Notes: generated by a model from the letters alone, not told the origin. A stretch of DNA of 64,000 bases from DATDAH01 sp963845425 (GCA_963845425.1 CAWJSC010000003.1:82780-146779); one strand, 5' to 3'. Shown: positions 18,157 through 27,593, counted from the first letter of the stretch. Translations and numbers: made by a program.

Positions 18157-19299
18157 ATGAGTACCGTCGTGCCCGTGACCGACTCGACCGCCCTGTTCCT
18201 CGGGACCCGTAAGGGGGCCTGGATCCTCACGGCCGACGCCGAGCGGCGATCGTGGTCGGTGGACGGGCCGCACTTCCTGGGCCACATCGTCCAGCACGCG
18301 GTCCTCGACCCGCGGGACGGGCGCACCCTCCTGCTGGCCGCGGGCACCGGCCACCTCGGCCCGACGCTGTTCCGCACGACCGACGTCGGGGCGACCTGGT
18401 CCGAAGCCTCCCGGCCCCCGGCGTTCCACACCGGCGAGCGCCTGGCCCGCAGCCTGCGCAAGGTGTTCTGGCTCAGCCCGGGCCACGCCGACGAGCCTGG
18501 CGTCTGGTACGCCGGCGGGTCACCCCAGGGCCTCTTCCGCAGCGAGGACAGCGGCGACACGTGGGCCCCGGTCGACGGCTGGAACGACCACCCGATGTGG
18601 GAGACCTGGTCGGAGTACCCCGAGGAGAACACCCCCGACGGCTCGATGCTGCACTCGGTCATCGTCGACCCCCGCGACGCCGACCACCTCTACCTCGGGC
18701 TGTCCGCGGGTGGGGTGTTCGAGAGCACCGACGGCGGGAAGGGCTGGACGACCCTCAACGAGAACGTCGAGGCCGTGTTCCTGCCCGAGCCCGACGCCGA
18801 CTACGGCCACGATCCCCATTGCGTGCGCCTGCACCCGGCCGACGCTGACCGGCTCTATCAGCAGAACCACTGCGGCATCTACCGCCTCGACCGCCCTGGG
18901 ACCCGCTGGGAGCGCATCGGCGACCAGATGCCCCGCGAGGTGGGCGACATCGGCTTCCCCGTCGAGCTGCACCCGCGCGACCCCGACACCGCCTGGGTCT
19001 TCCCCATGGACGGCACCGACGTCTGGCCCCGCACCAGCCCGGAGGGCCGCCCGGCCGCCTACGTCACACGGGACGCCGGGGCCAGCTGGGCCCGCCAGGA
19101 CCAGGGCCTGCCCGGCCAGGGGTGGTTCACCGTGAAGCGGCAGGCGATGACCACCGACGACGGTGACCCCGTCGGTGTCTACTTCGGCACCACCAGCGGC
19201 GAGGTGTGGGCCAGCAACGACGAGGGCGCCTCGTGGACCTCGATCCTGGCGCACCTCCCGGAGATCTACAGCGTCGAGTCCGGCCGGCCCGCGGGTTGA
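18157..19299 (+). CDS. BNR/Asp-box beta-propeller protein (sialidase/VPS10-like fold)
   Basis: A 380-aa protein built of beta-propeller blades with Asp-box repeats (SxDxGxTW): LFRTTDVGATW, LFRSEDSGDTW, VFESTDGGKGW, YVTRDAGASW and VWASNDEGASW. No signal peptide is seen, so it is probably cytoplasmic. Annotation pipelines often call such proteins glycosyl hydrolase or exo-alpha-sialidase, but the sialidase catalytic Arg triad is not evident and I would not assign that activity. The ATG at 18157 is chosen. Its stop overlaps the ATG of a MoaD/ThiS-like gene (TGATG at 19297), which is tight translational coupling and suggests a shared role. Confidence 0.82.
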   Translation: MSTVVPVTDSTALFLGTRKGAWILTADAERRSWSVDGPHFLGHIVQHAVLDPRDGRTLLLAAGTGHLGPTLFRTTDVGATWSEASRPPAFHTGERLARSLRKVFWLSPGHADEPGVWYAGGSPQGLFRSEDSGDTWAPVDGWNDHPMWETWSEYPEENTPDGSMLHSVIVDPRDADHLYLGLSAGGVFESTDGGKGWTTLNENVEAVFLPEPDADYGHDPHCVRLHPADADRLYQQNHCGIYRLDRPGTRWERIGDQMPREVGDIGFPVELHPRDPDTAWVFPMDGTDVWPRTSPEGRPAAYVTRDAGASWARQDQGLPGQGWFTVKRQAMTTDDGDPVGVYFGTTSGEVWASNDEGASWTSILAHLPEIYSVESGRPAG

Positions 19300-19559
19300 T
19301 GCGCGTCCGCATCCCGACCCCGTTGCGCTCCTACACGGGCGACCGGTCGGCGGTCGAAGCCGAGGGCACCACGGTGGCCGAGCTGCTGGCCGACCTCGAC
19401 CGGCAGTTCCCCGGCCTCCGCTTCCGCATGGTCGACGAGCAGCACCGGCTCCGCCCCCACATGAAGGTCTTCGTGGACCAGGACTCGGTGCGGGACCTGG
19501 CCACGCCGGTCACCGACGCCGGCGAGGTCACCCTCATGCAGGCCCTCTCCGGGGGCTGA
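19299..19559 (+). CDS. MoaD/ThiS-like ubiquitin-fold sulfur carrier
   Basis: An 86-aa beta-grasp protein. MRVRIPTPLRSYTGDRSAV, TVAELLADLDRQFPGLRFRM and the C-terminal LSGG match the MoaD/ThiS family, in which the terminal Gly-Gly is adenylated by an E1-like enzyme and carries sulfur as a thiocarboxylate. No E1 partner, molybdopterin synthase large subunit or ThiG is nearby, so it probably does not make molybdopterin here. The ATG shares a base with the stop of the beta-propeller gene, implying a functional pair. Confidence 0.85.
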   Translation: MRVRIPTPLRSYTGDRSAVEAEGTTVAELLADLDRQFPGLRFRMVDEQHRLRPHMKVFVDQDSVRDLATPVTDAGEVTLMQALSGG

Positions 19560-19657
19560 CAGCGCCGAGAACCCGGACGCCTGCTGCCCGGAGCCATTCG
19601 TCGACGACCCGCGCCGCCCGACTCCACTCTGAACGGGGGAGGTCCTAGGCTGCCCCC

Positions 19658-21757
19658 GTGTCGGGCCGGCCGTTCGTGCAACCGGCCGCGCCCACCCCGT
19701 CGCCCCTCCGCCAGCGCGGCCGCGAGCTCCTCGAGCTGCTGGGCCTCTGTGGGCTGGTCATCGCCCAACCCGTGCTGGCGGTGTTCGGTGCCGCGCCCGA
19801 CTACTTCGTCTTCGAAGGGGCGGGACGCGCCGACATCATCCTCTTCGCCCTGGTCGTCGGCCTCGCCCCGGCGGTCCTGCTGTGGGGTCTGGTCCAGCTC
19901 GTGGGCTGGGGCGACGAGCGGCGCCGGCGGACCGCCCACCGGGTCGTCATCGGCCTGCTGGTCGGCCTGCTGGTCCTCCAGGTGGCCACCGGCAGGGACA
20001 CCGCGCTGCCCCTCGGGCTGACCTTGGCGCTCGGCCTCGGCGCCGCCGCCGCGTGGGCCCACCACCGGTGGCCGGGTGTCCGCCTCTGGGCCGCATGGAT
20101 GGCGCCGGTCCCCCTGGTCGTCCTCGGCCTCTTCCTCTTGAGCTCACCGGTGAGCGGCCTGGTGCGGGACGACGGCGTCGACCCGGCCGAACTGGGCGCC
20201 TTCGGCTCGGGCGACCCGCCTCCTGTGGTCATGATCGTCTTCGACGAGTGGCCCTTGGCCTCGGTGATCCGCGGCGACGGCACGATCGACGCCGACCTGT
20301 ACCCGAACGTGGCCGCCCTGGCGGGGGACGCGACGTGGTATCCCGACACGACCACCGTGGCGAACCTCACCAACTTCGCCGTCCCCTCGTTGCTGACCGG
20401 GAACCGACCGGTCGAGGGTGAGACGGCCGACGCCAGCACCCACCCGGAGAACCTGTTCACCCTGCTCGGGGACACCTACGCCCTCGATGTGACCGAGCGC
20501 ATCACCCGCCTCTGCCCGTCGTCACTGTGCACGGATGCCGGCGGCGTCGACGGGCCCGAGGACGAGCTCTCCGTGGTCGACCTCCTGACCGAGGCCACCG
20601 ACGTGTTCGTGGACCGCCTCACCCCGGGCGAGCGCCCCGAGCCGGTCACCGACGTGTTCGTCGAGCCCGACGCCGCGGTCGACCAGGCCCGGGGCGACGA
20701 CCAGGGCCAAGTGCTGGAGGATCTCCTCGACCCTCGCCCGGCCACCCTGGACCGCTTCCTGCGAGGCATCGAACGGGACGAGCCGCCCACCCTGCACTTC
20801 CTGCACGTGCTCGAGCCGCACACCCCCTACCTCCACCTGCCCGACGGCCACCGCTACGGCGCCGACCCGTCGCTGCGCCAGATCTCCAGCCGCGAGGACG
20901 GCGAGCCCGGCGGCGACCGACGGTCCGAGGCCGAGCCCCCGGCCCTGTGGGACCGCCAACGCCTGCAGCTCGAGGTGGCCCACGTGGACCGCCTGATCGG
21001 TGACGTGCTCGACCGGCTGCGCAACCAGGGCCTCTACGACGAGGCCCTCGTGGTCATGACCTCGGACCACGGCATCGCCTTCCAGCCCGGTGGGCCGGTA
21101 CGGGGCCTGGGGATCGAGCCCATCGAGGCGTCAGCCCAACCCGAGCTGCTGTGGGTCCCCCTGTTCGTGAAGGCGCCCGGCCAGGTCGAGGGCACGGTGA
21201 GCGCCGAACCGGCGGAGACCATCGACGTGCTGCCGACGATCGCCGAGCGCCTGGGCATCGACCTGCCCTGGACGGTCGAAGGACGGCCCCTCGACGGGAC
21301 GGTGCCACCGGAGCGAGACCGGCGGTTCGTCCACGTGCAGGGCTCGTCCTTCGCCACGTTCCACCTCGACCCGCCCGTGGCCCTCGACGCCGACCTCGAC
21401 GACGTCCTGGCCCGGGGCGTCGACTCGGTCCTGCCTGGTCGGGGTCCGGACCGTTGGTGGACCGTCGGCCCCGAGCCGGGCCGCGTGGGCCAGGCCGCGC
21501 TCGGCCCGGCACTGCCCGTGACCGTCGACGGCGCCTCCGCCTTCCTCGACGTCGACCTCGACGAGCCGGTGGTGCCCGCGGTCGTGTCCGGACGGATCGA
21601 GGACGGCACCGAGCGGGTCGTCGTGGCTGTGAACGGCACGATCGCGGCGGTGGTCGACACGTTCACCGACGACGGCGGCCCCGGGCGCTTCGCGGCCATG
21701 ATCTCCCCTGAGTGGCTGGTGGACGGCGACAACGAGGTGACGATCCACCGGGCCTGA
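19658..21757 (+). CDS. Membrane-anchored sulfatase-like (alkaline phosphatase superfamily) hydrolase
   Basis: A 699-aa protein. The first 165 residues hold about five transmembrane helices, followed by an extracytoplasmic alkaline-phosphatase-superfamily domain. Metal-site features are present: VMIVFDEWP at the first Asp, LEPHTPY, and TSDHGIAF with the late Asp-His. LTNFAVPSLLTGNRP occupies the nucleophile region. The Cys/Ser-x-Pro-x-Arg sulfatase signature is not seen, so a phosphoglycerol-transferase-like or phosphodiesterase role is as likely as a sulfatase role. GGGGAGG upstream of the GTG at 19658 supports the start. It converges on the acyl-CoA synthetase with a 5-base gap. Confidence 0.8.
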   Translation: MSGRPFVQPAAPTPSPLRQRGRELLELLGLCGLVIAQPVLAVFGAAPDYFVFEGAGRADIILFALVVGLAPAVLLWGLVQLVGWGDERRRRTAHRVVIGLLVGLLVLQVATGRDTALPLGLTLALGLGAAAAWAHHRWPGVRLWAAWMAPVPLVVLGLFLLSSPVSGLVRDDGVDPAELGAFGSGDPPPVVMIVFDEWPLASVIRGDGTIDADLYPNVAALAGDATWYPDTTTVANLTNFAVPSLLTGNRPVEGETADASTHPENLFTLLGDTYALDVTERITRLCPSSLCTDAGGVDGPEDELSVVDLLTEATDVFVDRLTPGERPEPVTDVFVEPDAAVDQARGDDQGQVLEDLLDPRPATLDRFLRGIERDEPPTLHFLHVLEPHTPYLHLPDGHRYGADPSLRQISSREDGEPGGDRRSEAEPPALWDRQRLQLEVAHVDRLIGDVLDRLRNQGLYDEALVVMTSDHGIAFQPGGPVRGLGIEPIEASAQPELLWVPLFVKAPGQVEGTVSAEPAETIDVLPTIAERLGIDLPWTVEGRPLDGTVPPERDRRFVHVQGSSFATFHLDPPVALDADLDDVLARGVDSVLPGRGPDRWWTVGPEPGRVGQAALGPALPVTVDGASAFLDVDLDEPVVPAVVSGRIEDGTERVVVAVNGTIAAVVDTFTDDGGPGRFAAMISPEWLVDGDNEVTIHRA

Positions 21758-21762
21758 ATGCC

Positions 21763-23331
21763 TCAGGTGATCAGGTCGCGGGCCCAGCGGTAGTCGGGCT
21801 TGCCCGCCGGCGAGCGCACGACGAGGTCGACGAAGTCGACCGTCTTGGGCACCTTGTAACCGGCGAGCCGGCTCCGGCAGTGGTCGATCAACTCGTCGGC
21901 GGTGGGTGCGGTGCCGGGCGCCGCCTGGACGATGGCCGACACCCGCTCACCCCAACGGTCGTCGGGGGCGCCGACAACCAGCACGTCGTAGACGTCGGGC
22001 CGGGCCCGCAGGACGGACTCGACCTCCTCGGGGAAGACCTTCTCACCGCCCGTGTTGATGCAGCCCGTGCCCCGCCCGAGGAGGTTGATGGTGCCGTCCT
22101 CGGCCACGGTGGCCATGTCCCCCGTGATGACCCAGCGGCGCCCGTCGCGCTCGACGAAGGTGGCCGCGGTCTTCTCCGGATCGCCGTGGTAGCGCAGCGG
22201 GATGTGACCCGTCCGCGCCACCCGACCCACCGCGTCGGACCCCGGCGCGACCGACTGCAGGTCCTCGTCGAGGACCACCGTGGTGTCGTCCATGGGCGCG
22301 AAGGCGGCCCGGGCGTCGGAGTCGGCGGCCATGCGGGCGGTGCCCTGGGCCCCGGTCTCCGACGACCCGAACCCGTCGGCCAGGAACACGTTGGGCAGGA
22401 TCGTCTGGATCCGCTGGCGCAACGTGGGACTGAGCGGGGCGCCGCCGGAGCCGATGGAGAAGAGGGTCGGCACGTCGTAGCCGCCGGCCGCGTCCCAGGC
22501 GTCGAGCAGGGGTCGGGCTACGGCGTCGCCGACGATGGTGATGAGGTTCACGCCCTCGGCGGCGATGGTGCGCCAGACGTCGTCAGGGTCCAGGGAGCCG
22601 GGCCGGAGGACGACCTTGCCGCCGCAGAAGAGCCAGGAGAGGCTCGTCCACTGTCCCGCGGCGTGCATCAGGGGGGCGACCGGGAGGAGGACGGCGGCGG
22701 TCTCCGCCGGCTGGATGCGCTCGACGATCTCCTCGGGGGTGGTGATGGCCCCCTCGATCCGCATGGGGTCGCCGCCACCGATGCAGGCATGGAACGCGTC
22801 CTCCTGGCGCCATACGACGCCCTTGGGCAGGCCCGTGGTGCCACCGGTGTAGAGGATGTAGAGGTCGTCGCTGCTGCGGTCCTCGAAGGCCGGGGCCGGA
22901 TCGGCGGCAGCCAGGGCGGCCTCGTAGTCCTCGCCGGTGGCGAGCTCGACGGCGAGGTCCGGCAGCTGGTCCCGGATGGCCGCCACGCGAGGACCGAACT
23001 CGGCGTCGTGGACGACGGCGGTCACCCCGGCGTCGACGAACAGGTAGCGCAGCTCGTCCTCGACGTAGCGGTAGTTCACGTTGATGGGGACGGCCCGCAG
23101 CTTGTAGGCCGCCAGCATCGTCTCGAGGTACTCGGTCCCGTTGGTCAGGTAGACCCCCACGTGGTCGCCCACGCCGACGCCGTGGCCGGCGAGGTGGTCC
23201 GCCAGCCGGTTGGCCCGCTCGTCGAGGCCGGCGTAGGAGAGGCGCCGCTCCCCGCACACGACCGCCTCCCGCTCCGGCACCTGCTCGGCCACCAGCTCCC
23301 ACAGGTCGGCGAAGGCGAACGACCGCGTCAT
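21763..23331 (-). CDS. AMP-forming acyl-CoA synthetase (FadD-type)
   Basis: A 522-aa ANL-superfamily ligase that activates a carboxylic acid to its CoA thioester through an acyl-AMP. The ATP-binding P-loop is YTGGTTGLPKGVVW. The A5 motif region reads GFGSSETGAQG. WVITGDMATVAEDGTINLLGR is the adenylate hinge, and the C-terminal catalytic Lys is in SPAGKPDYR. The P-loop form resembles FadD19-like steroid side-chain ligases, but that is similarity from memory. The ATG at 23331 gives MTRSFAFADLWELV, the usual opening. It stands alone between a convergent gene and a 307-base upstream gap. Confidence 0.9.
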   Translation of the reverse strand: MTRSFAFADLWELVAEQVPEREAVVCGERRLSYAGLDERANRLADHLAGHGVGVGDHVGVYLTNGTEYLETMLAAYKLRAVPINVNYRYVEDELRYLFVDAGVTAVVHDAEFGPRVAAIRDQLPDLAVELATGEDYEAALAAADPAPAFEDRSSDDLYILYTGGTTGLPKGVVWRQEDAFHACIGGGDPMRIEGAITTPEEIVERIQPAETAAVLLPVAPLMHAAGQWTSLSWLFCGGKVVLRPGSLDPDDVWRTIAAEGVNLITIVGDAVARPLLDAWDAAGGYDVPTLFSIGSGGAPLSPTLRQRIQTILPNVFLADGFGSSETGAQGTARMAADSDARAAFAPMDDTTVVLDEDLQSVAPGSDAVGRVARTGHIPLRYHGDPEKTAATFVERDGRRWVITGDMATVAEDGTINLLGRGTGCINTGGEKVFPEEVESVLRARPDVYDVLVVGAPDDRWGERVSAIVQAAPGTAPTADELIDHCRSRLAGYKVPKTVDFVDLVVRSPAGKPDYRWARDLIT

Positions 23332-23638
23332 GGCCGGGGACCCTACTGCCGCCATTTCGTCGGGCGAGAAGGACCGACACCGAGGCAAGAACGGCGCGTG
23401 GGGTCGGGCTGTGGCCGGTTCGGGGGCGCATTAGCCCTGGATTCTCACCCTCCGTGGCCATTCGGGGCCGATCCGGGTCCCCCTCCACTTCTGGCGCCCC
23501 ATCTGCCGGTCATGACCGGAGAATCAGGCGGGCCAGAAGCAGAAGTGGTCACGCAGCGCCCACACGCCGCCGACGATCGGCGGCCCATCCCCACGCCCCC
23601 ATCCCTGCCTCGGTGTCGGTACCCCGGCCCGAGGGAGG
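23332..23638. other. Intergenic stretch with no gene seen
   Basis: About 307 bases between the acyl-CoA synthetase start and the end of the next minus-strand gene. It contains the hairpin at 23485-23548 and presumably the promoter of the synthetase gene. I see no convincing ORF: the open frames here are fragments of longer GC-rich shadow frames. Confidence 0.5.
23485..23548. terminator. TTCTGG-type hairpin after the ThDP-like gene
   Basis: CCACTTCTG (23485-23493) pairs with CAGAAGTGG (23540-23548). CTTCTGGC and GGCCAGAAG offer an alternative register, and the loop contains a perfect CCGGTCATGACCGG. It lies beyond the stop of the minus-strand gene ending at 23639. Confidence 0.5.
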
Positions 23639-24928
23639 TCAGGTCCAGGCGGTGATGGGGCCGGCGACGGCGACGAGGTCGTCGGTGACGGTCAAGTCGA
23701 CGGGGACGGGGATCATGTCGACGCCGGTGCGGGCCAGGGCCGCGGCGGTGGCGGCGATGCGGTCCTCCGGCGAGGCCGCCTCGCCCTCGGCGCCCCACGC
23801 CTCGAGGGTCAGGGCGACCTCCAGGGAGCGGGCCAGGTCGAGCACGCGCTCGGTGACGGGGTCGAGGGGCCAGGTGGTCACGCCCAGGGCCAGGCGGGAG
23901 CCGTCGAGCCCGCCCAGCAGAGCGGCGGCCGCCGCGGTGCCCGGAGCGTCCGTGGCGGGGACGAGCACCGAGCCGGGCTCGGTGGTCGGGAAGGCCCGCG
24001 CCACCCAGAAGCCGGCGGGGCCGGGGTCGGCGACGACCACGCCGCCGGGCGGGCGCAGGCCGCCGAGGTCCCGCGTGGCCCGGGCGGGGTGCAGGGGCAC
24101 GCCGGTGGACTCGTAGGCGGGGCCGACCACGGCCGCCAGATCGGTGTAGAGGCGCGGCCGGGGTGGGTCACCCTCGGGCTCGGGCCAGCCCTCGGCGGCG
24201 AAGGCCAGGTGGACAGGGTGCAGGTCCAGGCGCTGGGCGTCCCCGAGGCCACCGGGCGGGATCTCGTCGGGGTCGACCCCGACGCAGACCACGGCCAGCT
24301 TGTCGGTCAGCCCCGCCAGCTCGAAGTCCCGGGCCTGCAGGCCGGCGGTGCCGGCGTGGAACGGGCTGTCCCAGGCGAACACACCCTTGGCCCCCCAGGT
24401 GTTGACCACCGCCCAGCCCGTCTGGGCCGCGAACCGCTGGAGATGACCGACCACACCCTCGCCGTCGAGGGTGCGCAGGACCCCGGGTCCCACCAGGACA
24501 CCGACGTCGGGACCGAGGCCGGGCGACAGGCGGATGCCCTCGATGCGGACCTGGGCCGCCTTCGGCTCCACGCCATCGGCGACCGGAGCCGCGAGGTCCA
24601 GGTCGACGCCGACGGCGAAGGCGTCGGGGATCTCCTGGCCCACGGTCGTCGCCAGCGCGTCGGCCAGCGCCTCCGGCGTGTCGACCGGGATGGGCGTGAC
24701 CTCGCCCCCGGGCCGGGAGCTGACCCGCAGCACCCCGTCGTGCCACGACGCCCCCATGCGCCCCAGCCGCCCGTCGACATCGGCCAGCAGGTCGGCCAGC
24801 GCCCCATCGCCCACCGGCACCGTGGCCAGCCCGGGCAGGGCCACCGGCGCCGGCGACCCGATCACCCTGGTCACCCCCAGCGCCCGCAGCCCCGCCGCCA
24901 GCAGGTCCCCCACGTTGCGCTCAGCCAT
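23639..24928 (-). CDS. Degenerate ThDP-enzyme-like protein (acetolactate synthase fold remnant), probably non-catalytic
   Basis: A 429-aa protein. Residues 1-40 (MAERNVGDLLAAGLRALGVTRVIG) resemble the opening of ThDP-dependent pyruvate-domain enzymes. The middle (AAQTGWAVVNTWGAKGVFAWD, AGTAGLQARDFELAG) resembles their central domain. However, the conserved Glu of the PYR domain and the GDG-x(about 25)-N ThDP/Mg motif of the PP domain are not found, and the protein is about 120 residues shorter than acetolactate synthase. Cofactor binding is therefore unlikely. The ATG at 24928 is chosen. It lies between two acyl-CoA ligase genes on the same strand. I infer a scaffold or regulatory role at most. 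Confidence 0.6.
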   Translation of the reverse strand: MAERNVGDLLAAGLRALGVTRVIGSPAPVALPGLATVPVGDGALADLLADVDGRLGRMGASWHDGVLRVSSRPGGEVTPIPVDTPEALADALATTVGQEIPDAFAVGVDLDLAAPVADGVEPKAAQVRIEGIRLSPGLGPDVGVLVGPGVLRTLDGEGVVGHLQRFAAQTGWAVVNTWGAKGVFAWDSPFHAGTAGLQARDFELAGLTDKLAVVCVGVDPDEIPPGGLGDAQRLDLHPVHLAFAAEGWPEPEGDPPRPRLYTDLAAVVGPAYESTGVPLHPARATRDLGGLRPPGGVVVADPGPAGFWVARAFPTTEPGSVLVPATDAPGTAAAAALLGGLDGSRLALGVTTWPLDPVTERVLDLARSLEVALTLEAWGAEGEAASPEDRIAATAAALARTGVDMIPVPVDLTVTDDLVAVAGPITAWT

Positions 24929-24949
24929 CCACCCGAGCCTAAGCCCGCC

Positions 24950-24998
24950 TTCTGGCCCTTGATTTAACGGCTCTGACCGTGAAATCAACGGCCAGAAC
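24950..24998. terminator. TTCTGG-type hairpin after the second ligase gene
   Basis: TTCTGGCCCTTGATTTAACGG (24950-24970, given by its key parts TTCTGGCC and TTGATTT) pairs with the segment 24977-24997, with two mismatches and a 6-base loop. It lies upstream of the ThDP-like start and past the stop at 25005. Confidence 0.55.
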
Positions 24999-25004
24999 GG
25001 GCGA

Positions 25005-26546
25005 TCAGTCGCCGTACTGGTCGCGGAGCTCGTACTTGACGACTTTGCCGGTGGGATTCCGGGGGAGCACGTCCATGAACTCGAGCTGCTCGGGGAGGGC
25101 CGGCTTGCGGAGGCCCTTGGCCAGCAGGTGCTCCTTCATCTGGTCGAAGGTGAGGGGGTCCTGGCCCTCGGCGGTGACGACGATGGCGACGACCCGCTCA
25201 CCGGTGCGCTCGTCGGGCAGGCCGATGACGGCGACGTCGCCCACCTGCGGGTGCTCGAAGAGGAGGTCCTCGACCTCCTTGGCCGAGATGTTCTCCATGT
25301 TCCGGATGATGATGTCCTTCAGCCGCCCCGTGATGATGAGGTAGCCGTCGGCGTCCTGCTGGCCGAGGTCACCGGTGCGGAACCAGCCGTCCTCGTCGAA
25401 GGCGTCGGCATCCAGGGAGGCGTCGAGGTAGCCCCGCATCATCTGTGGCGCCTTGGCCCGGATCTCGCCCTCCTCGCCGGGGCCGGCGACGGTGCCGTCC
25501 AGGGTCACCAGCTTGAGCTCGACGCCGGGCATCGGCTTGCCCTCGGTCTCGGCCTTGCGGTCGTCGGGGTCCTCCACGTCGACCAGCACCAGGATGGGCG
25601 CCTCGGTGAGGCCGTAGCCCGAGCAGATGCCCACGCCGCCCATCTCTTCCTTCATCTCGTAGTGCAGGGTCGGCGGCTTCGCCGCGCCCCCGCCCGGGAA
25701 GAGGCGCACGTTCGGGAAGATGGGCTCGGGTCCGGCCGCCCGCTGGGCCGCCAGGTACACCATGTGGAACGGCGTGCCCGCCCCCGCCATGGTCACGCCG
25801 TTCTCGGCCAGGTAGGGGACGGTCGTGGCCGGGTCGAAGGTCTCCACGAACAGGTTCACGCACCCGAACTGGAGGCTGGTGAACAGCCAGGTGATGCCGC
25901 CGATGTGGGTGAAGGGGAAGACCATGGCGCCCCGGTCCTCCGGTGTCGCCCGGTAGCGATCCCCCATCCCCTCGGCGATGGCGGCGATCGACAGATCGGT
26001 GTGCTTCGCCCCCTTCGGGTCCGCCGTGGTGCCGGAGGTGTAGAAGAGCCAGCGGACCTCGAGGTCGGCCGGGTCGTCGGGGGCCGCGGGCGGCGGGGGC
26101 AGGGTCGAGGGGTCGCCCTCCGGGAGGGTCTTGTCACAGACCAGGACCTCGAGACCGTCCACGCCCTCGGCCACGGTGCGGGCCATGGCCTCGTGGTCGA
26201 AGCCCCGGAACACCGACGGCACGACCAGCAGCTTGGTCCCGGCCTGCTGGGTGACGAAGCCGACCTCCCGCTCGCGGTAGATGGGGATGATCGGGTTCTG
26301 GGTCACCCCGAGGCGGGCGAGGGCCCCGACGAGGACCATGGACTCAAACCAGGTCGGCAACTGCCAGGAGACGACATCGCCTGCGCTCAGCCCCAGGTCC
26401 TGGAACCCGGCCGCGGCCCGCTCGCACCAGTCCCGGTAGCCGACGAAGCTCAGTTGCCGGCCGTCCTCGTCGATCGCCATCTCGGCGTCACCGGACTCGG
26501 CCGCCCGGGCCTCGATGAGCTCCCACAGATTGCGCCCCGTGATCAT
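25005..26546 (-). CDS. AMP-dependent acyl-CoA synthetase/ligase
   Basis: A 513-aa ANL ligase. The P-loop is YTSGTTADPKGAKHT, A5 is SGYGLTEAP, the hinge is WFRTGDLGQQDADGYLIITGR, and the catalytic Lys is in NPTGKVVKYELR. It belongs to a different subgroup from the neighbouring ligase (PIIPIYREREVGFV, PFTHIGGITWLF). Its substrate may be a short, cyclic or steroid-derived acid; FadD3-like is possible but not demonstrated. The ATG at 26546 (MITGRNLWELI) is preferred, since the upstream extension is Arg-rich and unlike protein. Confidence 0.88.
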   Translation of the reverse strand: MITGRNLWELIEARAAESGDAEMAIDEDGRQLSFVGYRDWCERAAAGFQDLGLSAGDVVSWQLPTWFESMVLVGALARLGVTQNPIIPIYREREVGFVTQQAGTKLLVVPSVFRGFDHEAMARTVAEGVDGLEVLVCDKTLPEGDPSTLPPPPAAPDDPADLEVRWLFYTSGTTADPKGAKHTDLSIAAIAEGMGDRYRATPEDRGAMVFPFTHIGGITWLFTSLQFGCVNLFVETFDPATTVPYLAENGVTMAGAGTPFHMVYLAAQRAAGPEPIFPNVRLFPGGGAAKPPTLHYEMKEEMGGVGICSGYGLTEAPILVLVDVEDPDDRKAETEGKPMPGVELKLVTLDGTVAGPGEEGEIRAKAPQMMRGYLDASLDADAFDEDGWFRTGDLGQQDADGYLIITGRLKDIIIRNMENISAKEVEDLLFEHPQVGDVAVIGLPDERTGERVVAIVVTAEGQDPLTFDQMKEHLLAKGLRKPALPEQLEFMDVLPRNPTGKVVKYELRDQYGD

Positions 26547-26690
26547 GGGGCCGGACTGTAGTGACCCCCGATGGAGCGCTCGGCTACGACGACGGCGGAG
26601 GACGGTTGCCTGTGGCTCGCCCGGCGACTTCATGTCGGCCTCCGAGGTCGCGGGCCTGGCGCGGGCTCGTTCTGGGTCGGTCGACTCGGG

Positions 26691-27593
26691 TCATTCGGGG
26701 CGACTGGTCAGCCAGGCCCCCACGAGCACCAGCACCATGCCTGCGAGGGCCAGGACGGCCACCGTCTCGTCGCGGAAGGCCACGCCGAGGGTGATGGCCA
26801 CGACCGGGGTGAGGTAGATGGCGACCGAGCCGCGGGGCGCTCCGGCTCGGCCCATGAGGTTGGTCATGGCCACGAAGGCCCACCCCGTGCCCAGGAAGCC
26901 AAGGACGACCACAGCGGCCAGGGAGCTCCAGGCGAAGCCCGAGGACGGGACGCTGGCAAGGCCGTAGGGCAGGGTCATGGCCAGGGCGCACAGCTGCACC
27001 CGCCACATCACCGGCAGGCCGCCGTACTTCTGCTGGAGGGGGACCGCCAGGTTGGCCGACAGGCCGTAGAGGACGACGGCGATCAGCAGGAGGCCCACGC
27101 CCAGGGGGGAGGCGTCGGCGCCCCGCAGGCTCGGAAGACTGATGGCGACCACACCGCCGAACCCGACGAGCAGGCCCGTTGCGGTGCGCCGAGCCGGGAG
27201 GATCTGCAGGAGGACCGCGGCGATCAGTGCGGTGAACAGCGGCACCGACCCGTTGATCATCCCCGCGACCGACGAGTCGACGTAGCGCTGGGCGATGGGG
27301 AACAACGACAGCGGCAGGGCCATCCAGGTCAGGCCGACGAGGGCCACCCGGGGCCAGTCCTCCCGATCGATGGGTACACGCGCTGCGGGGACGGCCGCGA
27401 GGCCGAGCATCCCGAAGAGGATGCGCAGGAAGGTGACGACGCCGGGAGCGAAGGCGTCGAGTCCGATGGCGATGAGGAAGAAGGACGAGCCCCACACGCC
27501 GGCGACGAAGGCCAGCAGGCCCCATTCCGTGGGCCCGAACGCCTGCCGGTTCGTCCCCTGCGACGTGCTGATCAGGGGACGGGTACCGGCCAC
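26691..27593 (-). CDS. EamA/DMT-family transporter
   Basis: A 300-aa polytopic inner-membrane protein with ten predicted helices in two EamA repeats. The N-terminal half has the typical WGSSFFLIAIGL and PGVVTFLRILFGM, and the second half FLGTGWAFVAMTNLM and GAPRGSVAIYLTPVVAITLG. Members of the drug/metabolite transporter superfamily export amino acids, metabolites or drugs. The GTG at 27593 fits. It starts 68 bases from a divergent response regulator. Confidence 0.88.
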   Translation of the reverse strand: MAGTRPLISTSQGTNRQAFGPTEWGLLAFVAGVWGSSFFLIAIGLDAFAPGVVTFLRILFGMLGLAAVPAARVPIDREDWPRVALVGLTWMALPLSLFPIAQRYVDSSVAGMINGSVPLFTALIAAVLLQILPARRTATGLLVGFGGVVAISLPSLRGADASPLGVGLLLIAVVLYGLSANLAVPLQQKYGGLPVMWRVQLCALAMTLPYGLASVPSSGFAWSSLAAVVVLGFLGTGWAFVAMTNLMGRAGAPRGSVAIYLTPVVAITLGVAFRDETVAVLALAGMVLVLVGAWLTSRPE

